From the NCBI GenBank assembly GCA_900770655.1, contig CAAGLA010000056.1:1-35104 (forward strand): 35,104 nucleotides of DNA, read 5' to 3'. Shown in pieces: positions 6,586 to 15,078 of the stretch. Below the pieces are notes generated by a model. It worked only from the letters and a program-made list of their open reading frames with translations, did not search any database and had not been told where the DNA came from. Origin of the DNA: Bacteroidaceae bacterium (GTDB lineage: Bacteria; Bacteroidota; Bacteroidia; Bacteroidales; Bacteroidaceae). How positions within the stretch are numbered: position 1 is the first letter of the stretch; each line of letters starts with the position of its first letter. A program made the translations under genes and the position numbers.

Positions 6586-8691
6586 ATGAAAACAATATTT
6601 GGTAATAAATCGCGCATAATATCACAGGTAACACTTGTAGTACTTTGCATTCTGCTCATAATCTTCTTTATGCCAAGAGAGATTAGCTTCGAGTACGACT
6701 TTGAGAAAGATGCCCCGTGGGAGCACGAACAGATAATTGCCGACTTTGATTTTGTGGTAAAGAAAAGCGACAGGCAGATTGCTGCAGAGAACGACAGTGT
6801 AAAGGAGAATTTCAAGCCATACTTCACATACGACAAAGAACTTGGCGGAACAATGTACCGTGAAATGTACAATATGTTCAGAAATATGACCTTAGGCTAT
6901 ACTCCCACACAAATAGGCTCGTCGTTCAGGCAATACCTCAACTGCCTCAGCACTCTTTACAGACACGGCATAATAGCCGATTCCGACACAGCAACTGTAG
7001 GCGGGCGAAAAAACAGCAGCATAAACGTCATAGACGGGAACAGGATTATTGAAACCGATGCTGCCAATTTCATTTGCGAGACAGAGGCGTTACGCCTATT
7101 GCAGAACTGCGACACCGTATTTAATGGGAAACTGCAGAATTTAAGAAGCTACATTAAGCCAAACTATGTATGCGACACCACACGCACTGCTGCCGAACTG
7201 GAAAGTGAACTTGGAAGGGTTGGCACAACACTTGCAATTATTCAAAAGGGCGAAAGGATTGTAAACAAAGGGGATATTGTCGATGACAAGCTCTACACCA
7301 CAATAGAGACCTACCTGAACGAAGCCAAGAAGGTTAAAGAGCTGAAGGAGGGTGACAACAAGCTATATATATTCATAGGGCAGGTTATGTTCATTGTTAT
7401 TGCAATGCTCACACTCCTTACCTATATATATATATACAGGAGCGACATTGCCCACAGCGCCAACAAATTCACCTTTGTAATTCTGTCGGCCGCACTATTC
7501 CCCATACTGGTAGGCATAATGCAGAGCACAACCGGCACCAGCGTGTTTATTCTGCCGTTTGCCATTATGCCTATGATGCTATGCCTGTTTGTAGACCACG
7601 CCACAGCATTCACTACAAACATAATAACCATTGTTATATGTTCTATAATGGTAAACTCGCCTTATGAATTCGTGCTTTTGCAGACAATGGCCGGCAGCAG
7701 CGCCATACTATCGCTCAAGGAGCTGTCGTCGCGCTCGCAGATGTTCCGTTGCGTGCTCACCACGTTCCTCACATACGCAATAGTATACCTGTGCTACGAA
7801 CTTATAACAGAACCCGACTTCTCGAAGCTTAATTTGAGAATGTACATATACTTTGTAATAAGCGCAGTGCTGATGCTATTTGTATACCCTGCAATGTTCC
7901 TTATAGAGAAGACCTTTGGGTTTATATCAAACGTGACACTCATTGAGCTTTCCAACCTCAACAGCAAACTGCTGCAACGTATGTCGCAGGAGGCTCCCGG
8001 CACATTCCAGCACTCGATGCAAGTTGGCAACCTTGCCGCAGAGGCTGCAAGAGCCATAGGCGCAAACAGCCTCGAAGTACGCACCGGTGCACTATATCAC
8101 GATTTGGGGAAAATGGAGAACCCCATTTACTTCACCGAAAACCAGAATGGCGGCATTAACCCGCACGATATGTATGCAGCAGAAGAGAGTGCGCAGATTA
8201 TTATAAACCACGTGAGAGACGGCATAGCACTTGCCGAAAAGGCCGGCTTGCCAAAGAAAATAAAGGCGTTCATTACAACGCATCACGGGCTTTCAAAAAC
8301 CGGTTATTTTTACATAACATACAAGAACAGCCACCCGGGCGAGAATATAGACGAGAGACTCTTTACCTACCCCGGACCAAGGCCCTCGACAAAGGAGCAG
8401 GCCATACTTATGCTTGCCGATTGCGTAGAGGCTGCATCGCACAGCATTAAGGAGTATACCGAAAAGAGTATAAGCGAGCTGGTAGACAAACTTATAAACC
8501 AGAAACTGGCAGACGGCGACTTAAGCCAAAGCCCATTGACGTTCCAAGAGGTCGAAACTATAAGAGAACTATTCAAGAAGAGGCTAATGGCCATATACCA
8601 CACCAGAATAAGCTACCCGAGCGAAAAGAAAAAGGAGGGAACCGAGGGTACAGAAGATGCCGAAAACAAAGAGAGAGAAAAGCAAGAATAG
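6586..8691 (+). CDS. 7TM-HD membrane phosphohydrolase (PgpH type, putative c-di-AMP phosphodiesterase)
   Basis: A 701-residue protein with the order of the 7TMR-HD family: one N-terminal membrane helix (about 11-29), an extracytoplasmic domain (about 30-255), a block of about seven membrane helices (about 262-450) and a cytoplasmic HD domain (about 470-660). The HD metal ligands are visible: H505-D506 in ALYHDLGKMENP, H566-H567 in TTHHGLSK, and D612 in LADCVEAAS. In Firmicutes, PgpH of this family hydrolyses cyclic di-AMP; that activity is carried over here by homology and is not proven. The last 20 or so residues are charged and look disordered. It is transcribed alone from a consensus promoter and followed by a 42-bp perfect palindrome. 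What the outer domain senses is unknown. Confidence 0.85.
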   Translation: MKTIFGNKSRIISQVTLVVLCILLIIFFMPREISFEYDFEKDAPWEHEQIIADFDFVVKKSDRQIAAENDSVKENFKPYFTYDKELGGTMYREMYNMFRNMTLGYTPTQIGSSFRQYLNCLSTLYRHGIIADSDTATVGGRKNSSINVIDGNRIIETDAANFICETEALRLLQNCDTVFNGKLQNLRSYIKPNYVCDTTRTAAELESELGRVGTTLAIIQKGERIVNKGDIVDDKLYTTIETYLNEAKKVKELKEGDNKLYIFIGQVMFIVIAMLTLLTYIYIYRSDIAHSANKFTFVILSAALFPILVGIMQSTTGTSVFILPFAIMPMMLCLFVDHATAFTTNIITIVICSIMVNSPYEFVLLQTMAGSSAILSLKELSSRSQMFRCVLTTFLTYAIVYLCYELITEPDFSKLNLRMYIYFVISAVLMLFVYPAMFLIEKTFGFISNVTLIELSNLNSKLLQRMSQEAPGTFQHSMQVGNLAAEAARAIGANSLEVRTGALYHDLGKMENPIYFTENQNGGINPHDMYAAEESAQIIINHVRDGIALAEKAGLPKKIKAFITTHHGLSKTGYFYITYKNSHPGENIDERLFTYPGPRPSTKEQAILMLADCVEAASHSIKEYTEKSISELVDKLINQKLADGDLSQSPLTFQEVETIRELFKKRLMAIYHTRISYPSEKKKEGTEGTEDAENKEREKQE

Positions 8692-8721
8692 AGGACTTTT
8701 GCTAAAAGTTGTTAAATCGTA

Positions 8722-8763
8722 ATGGTAAACCCGGCAGAAAATATTTTCTGCCGGGTTTACCAT
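8722..8763 (+). terminator. 42-bp perfect palindrome after the 7TM-HD gene
   Basis: The two 21-nt arms (8722-8742 and 8743-8763) are exact reverse complements centred on ATAT, with a GC-rich CCCGGCAG block inside. It begins 30 nt after the stop codon and probably terminates transcription, although the T tract lies inside the stem rather than behind it. It ends 29 nt before the next start codon. Confidence 0.7.
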
Positions 8764-8792
8764 ATTAATTTAGCTGCAAAGAAAAGCAGACT

Positions 8793-10088
8793 ATGAAAAG
8801 CGTAATAGACTATATTTGGCAAAACGGGCTTGCCGGCAATGAAGAACTGGTGACAACCGCCGGTGACTCCCTTTGCATAATAGACAGTGGAATTGCCGAC
8901 AAAGAGAGAGAGAACATATACACAAATGCCAAAATTAGGATTGGCGATAAACTGTGGTGCGGGAATATTGTGCTGCACGACAAAAGCAGCGACTGGGAAA
9001 AAGAGCTGCACAGCAAGCAAAACGGCTACAGCAACGTGATATTGCACGTTACGTTGAACAATGACTGTGAAACACTAAGAGCCCACGGAGAGGCCGTAAA
9101 CCAGCTTACAATAAAATGCCCGCCGGAACTCGAAGAGGAGTTCTGCTTGGCCGAACAGCACTGCAGCAGCCTGCCCTGCAGAGAGGCAATTTCAAAACTC
9201 GCCAACATACACTTTCACAGTTACCTTTCGCGCATTCTAGCCGAGCGTATGGAAGAGAAGGCCTCGCTTGTTGAAAAGACATTGGCATTAAACAAAGGCA
9301 AATGGGAATATACCCTGTTCAAAATACTTGTACGCAGTTTCGGGTTTGGAATACAGAGCAGTGTGTTCGAGCAATGGGCCGAGGTGCTTGATATGCAGGC
9401 ACTTGCCAAGCACTGCGACAACCCATTGCAGACCGATGCCATTTTCTTCGGGCAGGCAGGGCTGCTGAACGAAGAGAGCATACCTCATTACTACCGCGAA
9501 AGTGCACGCAACTGCGACTACTATAACAAACTTGTAAACGAGTACAGGTTCCTTGCAAACAAATTCGGGCTTAAATCCATTGACCACAATATGTGGGGGA
9601 GCGGAAACACAACACCCCACTGCCGCATAGCACGGCTGGCCGCAATATACCGAAGCGGGCAGTTTACAATATCGCAGATAACCGGCTGCAACACACTGGC
9701 CGAATACCGTAAATGCTTAGAGACACAAGCCGACGAGTACTGGCAAAAGCACACCTGTTTCGGTAGTACTGAAAGACTCTGCTGTGCACCGGTGAAAGAG
9801 AAACAAAAGGATGTACTTATAATAAACTCCATTGTACCTATATTATATGTATATGGTAAGCACAGAAAAAACGACAGTTTCTGCAGCAAAGCCGAAGATA
9901 TTCTTCACCAGATGAAAAGCGAAGAGAACCACGTTGTACGCTTCTGGAGAGAAAAAGGCGTGTGCGTAGAGTGCGCAGCCGACTCGCAAGCGCTTATACA
10001 GCTAAACAAGAGCTACTGCCAAAAGCACAACTGTATAGAGTGCAAATTTGCCTACCACTATATAAAAAGCAGAATGGCAGAGTGTTGA
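8793..10088 (+). CDS. DUF2851 family protein of unknown function
   Basis: A 431-residue soluble protein with no signal peptide or membrane helix. The N-terminal part matches my recollection of DUF2851, with KIRIGDKLWCGNIVLHDKSSDW (about 47-68) followed by YSNVILHVTLNND. In the family the first block usually reads GNVEIHxxSSDW; here the glutamate position is valine. A later block, FGIQSSVFEQWAEVLD and then DAIFFGQAGLL, also fits. The C-terminus is cysteine-rich (CVECAADSQ, CQKHNCIECKF), which could suggest metal binding, but no defined motif is clear. The biochemical role is not established. I find no convincing promoter of its own, so it may rely on read-through or a weak element near 8766. 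Confidence 0.75.
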   Translation: MKSVIDYIWQNGLAGNEELVTTAGDSLCIIDSGIADKERENIYTNAKIRIGDKLWCGNIVLHDKSSDWEKELHSKQNGYSNVILHVTLNNDCETLRAHGEAVNQLTIKCPPELEEEFCLAEQHCSSLPCREAISKLANIHFHSYLSRILAERMEEKASLVEKTLALNKGKWEYTLFKILVRSFGFGIQSSVFEQWAEVLDMQALAKHCDNPLQTDAIFFGQAGLLNEESIPHYYRESARNCDYYNKLVNEYRFLANKFGLKSIDHNMWGSGNTTPHCRIARLAAIYRSGQFTISQITGCNTLAEYRKCLETQADEYWQKHTCFGSTERLCCAPVKEKQKDVLIINSIVPILYVYGKHRKNDSFCSKAEDILHQMKSEENHVVRFWREKGVCVECAADSQALIQLNKSYCQKHNCIECKFAYHYIKSRMAEC

Positions 10089-10102
10089 TAACAACATAGA
10101 AT

Positions 10103-10140
10103 AAAATCAATGGCAGGTTCACGAACCTGCCATTGATTTT
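10103..10140. terminator. Bidirectional terminator between DUF2851 and secDF
   Basis: An almost perfect inverted repeat: AAAATCAATGGCAGGTTC is mirrored by its exact reverse complement two bases later. The GC core is flanked by an A tract on one side and a T tract on the other, so it can stop transcription from both converging genes (stops at 10088 and 10162). Confidence 0.9.
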
Positions 10141-10161
10141 TATTTATAGCCTAAAGCCGAA

Positions 10162-13020
10162 TTATTTCGCCTTGCGGTTGATTATGCTGTATGCTATAGG
10201 AGCTGCAATGAAGAGTGATGAGAGTGTACCGAACACAACACCAAGAATCATTGCAAACGAGAAGCTGCGTATGCTGTCACCACCGAGGAAGAAGATACAG
10301 AGCAACACAATCAAAGTACTGAGTGATGTATTGATTGTACGTGCAAGTGTAGTATTCAACGATGTATTGAACAGATCGAACTTGTTACGCTTTGGATATA
10401 GGTACGAGAATTCACGTACACGGTCAAAGATAACCACCTTGTCATTGATTGAGTAACCGATAGCGGTAAGAATAGCACCAATGAATGTCTGGTCAACTTC
10501 GAGCGACATTGGCAATACCCCGTGCAGCAATGAATAACAGCCTATAATCATTGTAACGTCAACAGCAAGCGCAAGCAAAGAACCTATACTGTAGGCAACG
10601 TTGCGGAAACGTACAAGAATATAGAGGAAGATTGCTATGAGTGCAAGAACCACAGAGATTACAGCACCGTCACGGATATCCTTAGCAATGCTTGGACCAA
10701 CCTTCTGTGAACCGATGATTGAACCACCATCGCGATTTTCGGGTGCACGGTCGCGGAAGTCACTTATATCAAGACCCTCGCTCAAAAGACCACCCTTCAT
10801 AAACGCGGTGTATAGGAACTGCTCAATCTGCTCGTCGGCAGCCTTTGCTGTGTCGTTAATCATATAGTTGGTAGATACACGCACTGTCTTGCCATCGGTA
10901 CCATAAGAGATAGCCTGTACGTTATCATCTGTTATCTGCTCTTGCAACAAAGCTCTTACCTTTTCTGCAGAAACAGGCTTCTCAAACTGTATTACGAAGT
11001 TACGGCCACCGGTAAAGTCGATACTTGGGCTCAAACCGCGTACAAAGAGAGAAACCACCATTACTACTATAACCACAGCAAATGCAATGCCGGTCTTCTT
11101 GGCTACACCCATAAAGTTGTAGTGGCTCTCACGCATAAGGTTCTTTGAGAACTTGGTGGTAAAGGTAAGGTTCTGCCATTTGTTCTTGCCGAGGAAGTGC
11201 TCGAACACAACACGTGTTACAAACACAGCTGTAAAGAACGAACAGAGAAGACCTATAATCAACGTTGTAGCAAAGCCCTTGATAGGACCAGTACCAAAGT
11301 TAAAGAGGATGATACCTGTTATAATAGAGGTAAAGTTCGAGTCGAAGATTGCCGAGAATGCATTCTTGTAACCGTCGGAGAGCGCTGCACGCACAGCCTT
11401 GCCTGCACGGAGTTCCTCTTTTGAACGCTCATAGATAAGCACGTTGGCATCGACAGCCATACCAAGTGTAAGCACGATACCGGCAATACCCGACAGAGTG
11501 AGCGCTGCTTGGAACGAAGCAAGAATACCAAGTGTAAAGAAGAGGTTAAGCAAAAGAGCCATATTTGCAACCATACCGGGGATGAGACCGTATATTGCGC
11601 ACATATATATCATAAGGATGATGAACGCTACAACGAAAGATACAAGACCCTGCTGTATTGACTCCTCGCCAAGTGAAGGACCAACTATCTGTGCATCGAC
11701 CACATTCATAGGCGCAAGCATCTTACCTGAGCAAAGCACGTTTGCCAAGTCCTGAGTTGCCTCAATGGTGAAGTTACCAGAAATTTTACAGTTTCCACCG
11801 CTGATTTTGCCCTCTACATTAGGAGCGCTGTATACATAGTTGTCGAGAACAATGGCAACGGCACGGTTTACATTGGCACCGGTCAGGTTTGCCCAAGTGT
11901 GAGCATCCTTAGCGTTCATTCTCATATTTACACAAGGATTGCCGAACTCGTCGAAACCGGCTTCTGCTTCGGCAATTACATCGCCCTGCAAAGGTGCATC
12001 ACCGTCGCGGTTGACATCCTTAATGGCATTGAGTTCGAGATATGAACCTGTTGCCTCTATTGAACTGGGCTTAATGCTCCAGTAGAGGTGCAACTCCTTA
12101 GGAAGTATTCTCTTGGCATCCTCAGTAGCAAGAACCTTGTTTACAAATGCTGTATCGTTCTTGTGGAAATAACCGACAACACAGCTCGAAGAACCCATAT
12201 TCACACGAGCCATCCTGGCAAGCATAGGTACAACTGTGGTGTCGTTCTGTGCGCTCATATATTTCTCGTCGAGAGAGGCCAATGCAGGAAGAATTCTAAC
12301 CTCAATCTCTTCGGCATTGAATGTCTCCCAGAACTGAAGGTTTGTAGAACCCTTCAAAAGGTTAAGCACACGGTCGGGGTTCTTGACACCGGGAAGTTCT
12401 ACCATTACACGGCCCTGACCGCCTTCGAGTTTCTGAATATTAGGCTGAGCAACACCGAAACGGTCTACACGTGAACGCAACACTGTGAAGGCATTGTCAA
12501 CGGCAGCTCTCAAAGATTCACGCAATACAGCCTCTACTTCACTGTCTGTCGAGTTTTGAGTAACCTTGTCTCTCAGTTCGGCTGTAGCGAAAATTGTCGC
12601 CAGCTTCTCACCGCCTGAGATTCTGCCGTAGGTCTCAATGAAAGAACCTATAGGGTCCTTAACACCGTCGTTCATATTCATCTGCTGACGGAGTGTCTCA
12701 ACCGACGCTACGAAAGCCGAATCCTGTTTGTCACCGGAAAGTGTCTTGAGAAGATCGGGAACCGAAACTTCCATAATTACGCTAAGACCTCCCTGAAGGT
12801 CCAAGCCAAGACCAATCTCCAACTCTTCGCACTGCTGCAATGTGTAGATTCCGAGCCATACACTCTCGTTCTTTACTGAATCCTTGTAGAATTCGGCGCC
12901 CTTTACACACTCTTCGGCTTTACCGGCGTGATACCTTGTAACGAAGGTGAATGAAAGGTAGAACAGACACACGAGTGTCAGCAGTACTGCAAAAATTTTT
13001 ACAAATCCTTTGTTCTGCAT
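10162..13020 (-). CDS. secDF: Fused protein translocase subunit SecDF
   Basis: A 952-residue fusion of SecD and SecF, the RND-type partner of SecYEG that uses the proton gradient to help pull exported proteins across the inner membrane. The SecD part has an N-terminal helix (about 9-28), the GLGLDLQGG motif near 71-79, a large periplasmic P1 domain, and the membrane block around EESIQQGLVSFVVAF and GMAVDANVLIYERSKEE. The SecF part begins near 664 with SPSIDFTGG and ends with a second membrane block containing GYSINDKVVIFDRVRE. Fusion is usual in Bacteroidota and in some Firmicutes. It is a single gene, with a possible -7 box at 13068 and a shared terminator at 10103-10140. Confidence 0.95.
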   Translation of the reverse strand: MQNKGFVKIFAVLLTLVCLFYLSFTFVTRYHAGKAEECVKGAEFYKDSVKNESVWLGIYTLQQCEELEIGLGLDLQGGLSVIMEVSVPDLLKTLSGDKQDSAFVASVETLRQQMNMNDGVKDPIGSFIETYGRISGGEKLATIFATAELRDKVTQNSTDSEVEAVLRESLRAAVDNAFTVLRSRVDRFGVAQPNIQKLEGGQGRVMVELPGVKNPDRVLNLLKGSTNLQFWETFNAEEIEVRILPALASLDEKYMSAQNDTTVVPMLARMARVNMGSSSCVVGYFHKNDTAFVNKVLATEDAKRILPKELHLYWSIKPSSIEATGSYLELNAIKDVNRDGDAPLQGDVIAEAEAGFDEFGNPCVNMRMNAKDAHTWANLTGANVNRAVAIVLDNYVYSAPNVEGKISGGNCKISGNFTIEATQDLANVLCSGKMLAPMNVVDAQIVGPSLGEESIQQGLVSFVVAFIILMIYMCAIYGLIPGMVANMALLLNLFFTLGILASFQAALTLSGIAGIVLTLGMAVDANVLIYERSKEELRAGKAVRAALSDGYKNAFSAIFDSNFTSIITGIILFNFGTGPIKGFATTLIIGLLCSFFTAVFVTRVVFEHFLGKNKWQNLTFTTKFSKNLMRESHYNFMGVAKKTGIAFAVVIVVMVVSLFVRGLSPSIDFTGGRNFVIQFEKPVSAEKVRALLQEQITDDNVQAISYGTDGKTVRVSTNYMINDTAKAADEQIEQFLYTAFMKGGLLSEGLDISDFRDRAPENRDGGSIIGSQKVGPSIAKDIRDGAVISVVLALIAIFLYILVRFRNVAYSIGSLLALAVDVTMIIGCYSLLHGVLPMSLEVDQTFIGAILTAIGYSINDKVVIFDRVREFSYLYPKRNKFDLFNTSLNTTLARTINTSLSTLIVLLCIFFLGGDSIRSFSFAMILGVVFGTLSSLFIAAPIAYSIINRKAK

Positions 13021-13067
13021 TTTTATTAAAATTTATTGTGATTTATTCTGTTTCTTCTAAAAACGCG

Positions 13068-13075
13068 CAAATATA
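13068..13075 (-). promoter_or_regulatory. Possible -7 element of the secDF promoter
   Basis: TATATTTG on the minus strand matches TAnnTTTG, 48 nt upstream of the secDF ATG. The -33 side is weak: only TTCG at 13092-13095, 16 bp away. Confidence 0.45.
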
Positions 13076-13137
13076 GTATTTTTTTCTTAAACGAAGAGCC
13101 TTTTTCCTGTTTTTCTTTATTTTAAAGGTATAAATAA

Positions 13138-13165
13138 CGAAAAAGGCAGCCTTCGCAGCCACCTT
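13138..13165 (-). terminator. Probable terminator of the rhomboid operon
   Basis: On the minus strand AAGGTGGC pairs with GCTGCCTT (8 bp with two G-U pairs, 7-nt loop) and is followed by a short T run (TTTTTCG). It starts about 43 nt after the stop codon of the second rhomboid gene. Confidence 0.5.
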
Positions 13166-13207
13166 CCTAATCGTTCATAGTTAAAAAGCAAAACGCCTCT
13201 ACAAGGT

Positions 13208-14116
13208 TTATTTCTTGGATGCTTCAAAAAGACGCTTCTTTTCCGTTTCACTGAGCGAGGCATAACCGCCCTTCTTAATCTTTTCCAGAATTTTATCGAT
13301 TTCGGCCTCGTCGGCTTTTTTCCGGGCATTGTAGGCATAGTCGCTTGCACGCTTGGAGGCCGATTTCTCCCCACGCACAAAATTAAAGCGGCTCTTTTTT
13401 CGCCGGCCGGGGCGCTTCTTGAAAATTGTTGACAAAAAATCCAACGGACGATTAACCGTTTCTGTAATATCGTGTCCCTTGTTCAGCATATATGCAATGA
13501 GCCACCCGGCAAAAGCACCGCCAATGTGGGCGAAATTGCCACCGGCATTGCTGCCGGCCAGCATAAGAAAAGATATAAGAACCGTTGCAATGGCTATTGT
13601 AGAGAGTTTCACACTGCCGAAAAACAGAAGCACGACACGATAGTTGGGGCTGCGAGTAGCGGCTGCTGTTACCACAGCCAGCACAGAAGCCGAAGCACCT
13701 ACAAGGGTCGCCCCGCCCACCAGCGGAGCAAAATAGGGAAAGAGGTTATAGGCCGACACAAAGAAGAGCCCGCCGATGAGACCTCCTAAAATATAGGTTC
13801 CCACAAAGTGGCGCACGGAATAGAAATTCAGAAAAATCTTACCAAACGCATAGAGGGCCAGCATATTCCAAAGGATATGCCACAGGTCCAAGTGCAGGAA
13901 CATATATGTAAACAGCGTCCACGGAGAGGATAAAAGACGTGGCAACGAGGCGGGCAGTTCCACATAACGGGCCACCTCCACACCCACCGACGGCACATTG
14001 AGCAATAGCGAAAAAACTGCGATGAAAACGACAATTATGTAAACTGCCACATTTACATAAATGTATTTGCCGACTATGCTTACGGTGCTGAAACGATTAA
14101 GATATTTCTTAAACAT
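13208..14116 (-). CDS. Rhomboid intramembrane serine protease with C-terminal DUF6576-like tail
   Basis: A 302-residue membrane protein. The rhomboid core (about 20-212) has six predicted helices, the HILWNM motif of helix 2 (80-85), the catalytic serine S142 in GASAS and the catalytic histidine H197 in FAHIGG, so it should be an active intramembrane protease. The hydrophilic tail (about 213-302) is basic and ends with a short helical unit, EAEIDKILEKIKKGGYASLSETEKKRLFEASKK in outline (residues about 268-302), which I recognise as the DUF6576 type attached to Bacteroidota rhomboids. It overlaps the end of the upstream rhomboid gene by 8 bp and is therefore translationally linked. Substrates are unknown. 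Confidence 0.9.
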   Translation of the reverse strand: MFKKYLNRFSTVSIVGKYIYVNVAVYIIVVFIAVFSLLLNVPSVGVEVARYVELPASLPRLLSSPWTLFTYMFLHLDLWHILWNMLALYAFGKIFLNFYSVRHFVGTYILGGLIGGLFFVSAYNLFPYFAPLVGGATLVGASASVLAVVTAAATRSPNYRVVLLFFGSVKLSTIAIATVLISFLMLAGSNAGGNFAHIGGAFAGWLIAYMLNKGHDITETVNRPLDFLSTIFKKRPGRRKKSRFNFVRGEKSASKRASDYAYNARKKADEAEIDKILEKIKKGGYASLSETEKKRLFEASKK

Positions 14117-14789
14117 AAGGGCCTCTTATTTTACCTTTTTTACGCCAGTACAATATAAGCACCAGACCAAACAACATTCCGCCAAGATGAGCAAAATGGG
14201 CAACGCCGTCGGAGCCGCCTGAAAAGCCCAAAGCCAGTTCTATGAGCGCATAACCTACCACAAAATATTTTGCCTTAATGGGAACAGGCAACGGGAAAAT
14301 AAACATTTTCTCATTGGGAAAAGAGAGACCGAAGCCCAAAAGAATTGCATATATGGCACCCGAAGCACCTACTGTGCGCAGCATATTCAGGTAATCGGCC
14401 ATAGGTACAGGGTCACCATAACCAAGATTAACATATTGATATGCCGAAAGGTAGGTTTCATATTCAACATACTGGACAAGCTCCTGCAAAAGGCCGGCGC
14501 CAATTCCCGACACCAGATAAAAGAGAAGGAAACGCTTTGAGCCCCATATATATTCCAGCGCACGGCCAAACATATAAAGGGCAAACATATTAAAGAAGAG
14601 ATGAGCAAAGCCACCGTGCATAAACATATATGTCACAAGCTGGTAGAGACGGAAATCTTCGGCCATAAAAAAGTGCAGGCCAAGAACAGAATCCAAGTCT
14701 ATGCCGTTCTTCGCCGCAGCAAGCATAGCGAAAAACGCAAGCACATTTATTGCCAGCAGGTTCTTGGTCACAACAGGCATCTTATCCAT
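14109..14789 (-). CDS. Rhomboid intramembrane serine protease
   Basis: A 226-residue polytopic membrane protease. The helix-2 motif HGGFAHLFFNM (58-68), the serine S143 in GASG and the histidine H201 in FAHLGG are all present. The frame is open upstream to 14843, but I chose the ATG at 14789: a -7 promoter box lies at 14832-14839, so the upstream ATG would precede the predicted transcript start, and the product then begins just before helix 1. It is the first gene of a two-gene operon with a second, tailed rhomboid. Roles known for rhomboids include membrane-protein quality control and processing of surface proteins; which applies here is not visible. Confidence 0.88.
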   Translation of the reverse strand: MDKMPVVTKNLLAINVLAFFAMLAAAKNGIDLDSVLGLHFFMAEDFRLYQLVTYMFMHGGFAHLFFNMFALYMFGRALEYIWGSKRFLLFYLVSGIGAGLLQELVQYVEYETYLSAYQYVNLGYGDPVPMADYLNMLRTVGASGAIYAILLGFGLSFPNEKMFIFPLPVPIKAKYFVVGYALIELALGFSGGSDGVAHFAHLGGMLFGLVLILYWRKKGKIRGPYV

Positions 14790-14831
14790 AAATTCACAAC
14801 TTTGCAAATTGAACAATTCTGTTAACGGGCG

Positions 14832-14839
14832 CAAAGATA
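14832..14839 (-). promoter_or_regulatory. -7 element of the rhomboid operon promoter
   Basis: TATCTTTG on the minus strand is a full match to TAnnTTTG and lies 43 nt upstream of the chosen ATG. No clear -33 TTTG is seen at the usual distance. Confidence 0.5.
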
Positions 14840-14946
14840 ACACAAAGTTGCGAGTTTATAAGGGTTATTTTACTACTAAACATTTTTATTTAAATTTCTA
14901 TAACTACTTTTTATTTTTTAAAAGCATTTTAAAGATATATATTTTA

Positions 14947-14954
14947 TATCTTTG
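14947..14954 (+). promoter_or_regulatory. -7 element of the argS operon promoter
   Basis: TATCTTTG matches TAnnTTTG. No good -33 box is seen; a T-rich stretch ends at 14930. The predicted start, about 14958-14960, falls directly before the ATG at 14962 and about 115 nt before argS. Confidence 0.55.
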
Positions 14955-14961
14955 CACTAAA

Positions 14962-15078
14962 ATGCGAACAAAGCCTGCACTCGTTGCGGAAAATGTTGAA
15001 AAACTTCATATTTCCACATCGTTTGCCGACGCCCTCGCAGCATTATACAGCAAATACAAAAAACCAAATAGCAGATGA
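14962..15078 (+). CDS. Small 38-residue ORF overlapping argS (hypothetical)
   Basis: The reading frame begins with MRTKPALVAENVEK and ends in KYKKPNSR; its TGA overlaps the argS ATG in an ATGA arrangement typical of translational coupling. The composition looks protein-like: a mixed helical segment (FADALAALYSKY) and a basic end, with codon use like neighbouring genes. It begins within a few bases of the transcript start predicted from the -7 box, so it would be nearly leaderless. I do not recognise a family. It may be a leader peptide, a small protein, or simply an open stretch of 5' leader. Against it, the same frame is open further upstream into clearly non-coding sequence, so openness alone is weak evidence. 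Confidence 0.35.
   Translation: MRTKPALVAENVEKLHISTSFADALAALYSKYKKPNSR

Noticed and set aside
7423..7436. TA dinucleotide run as a repeat or promoter
   Set aside because: It lies within the 7TM-HD coding sequence and encodes alternating Tyr and Ile of a membrane helix; similar TATATA runs occur across the window in Tyr/Ile codons.
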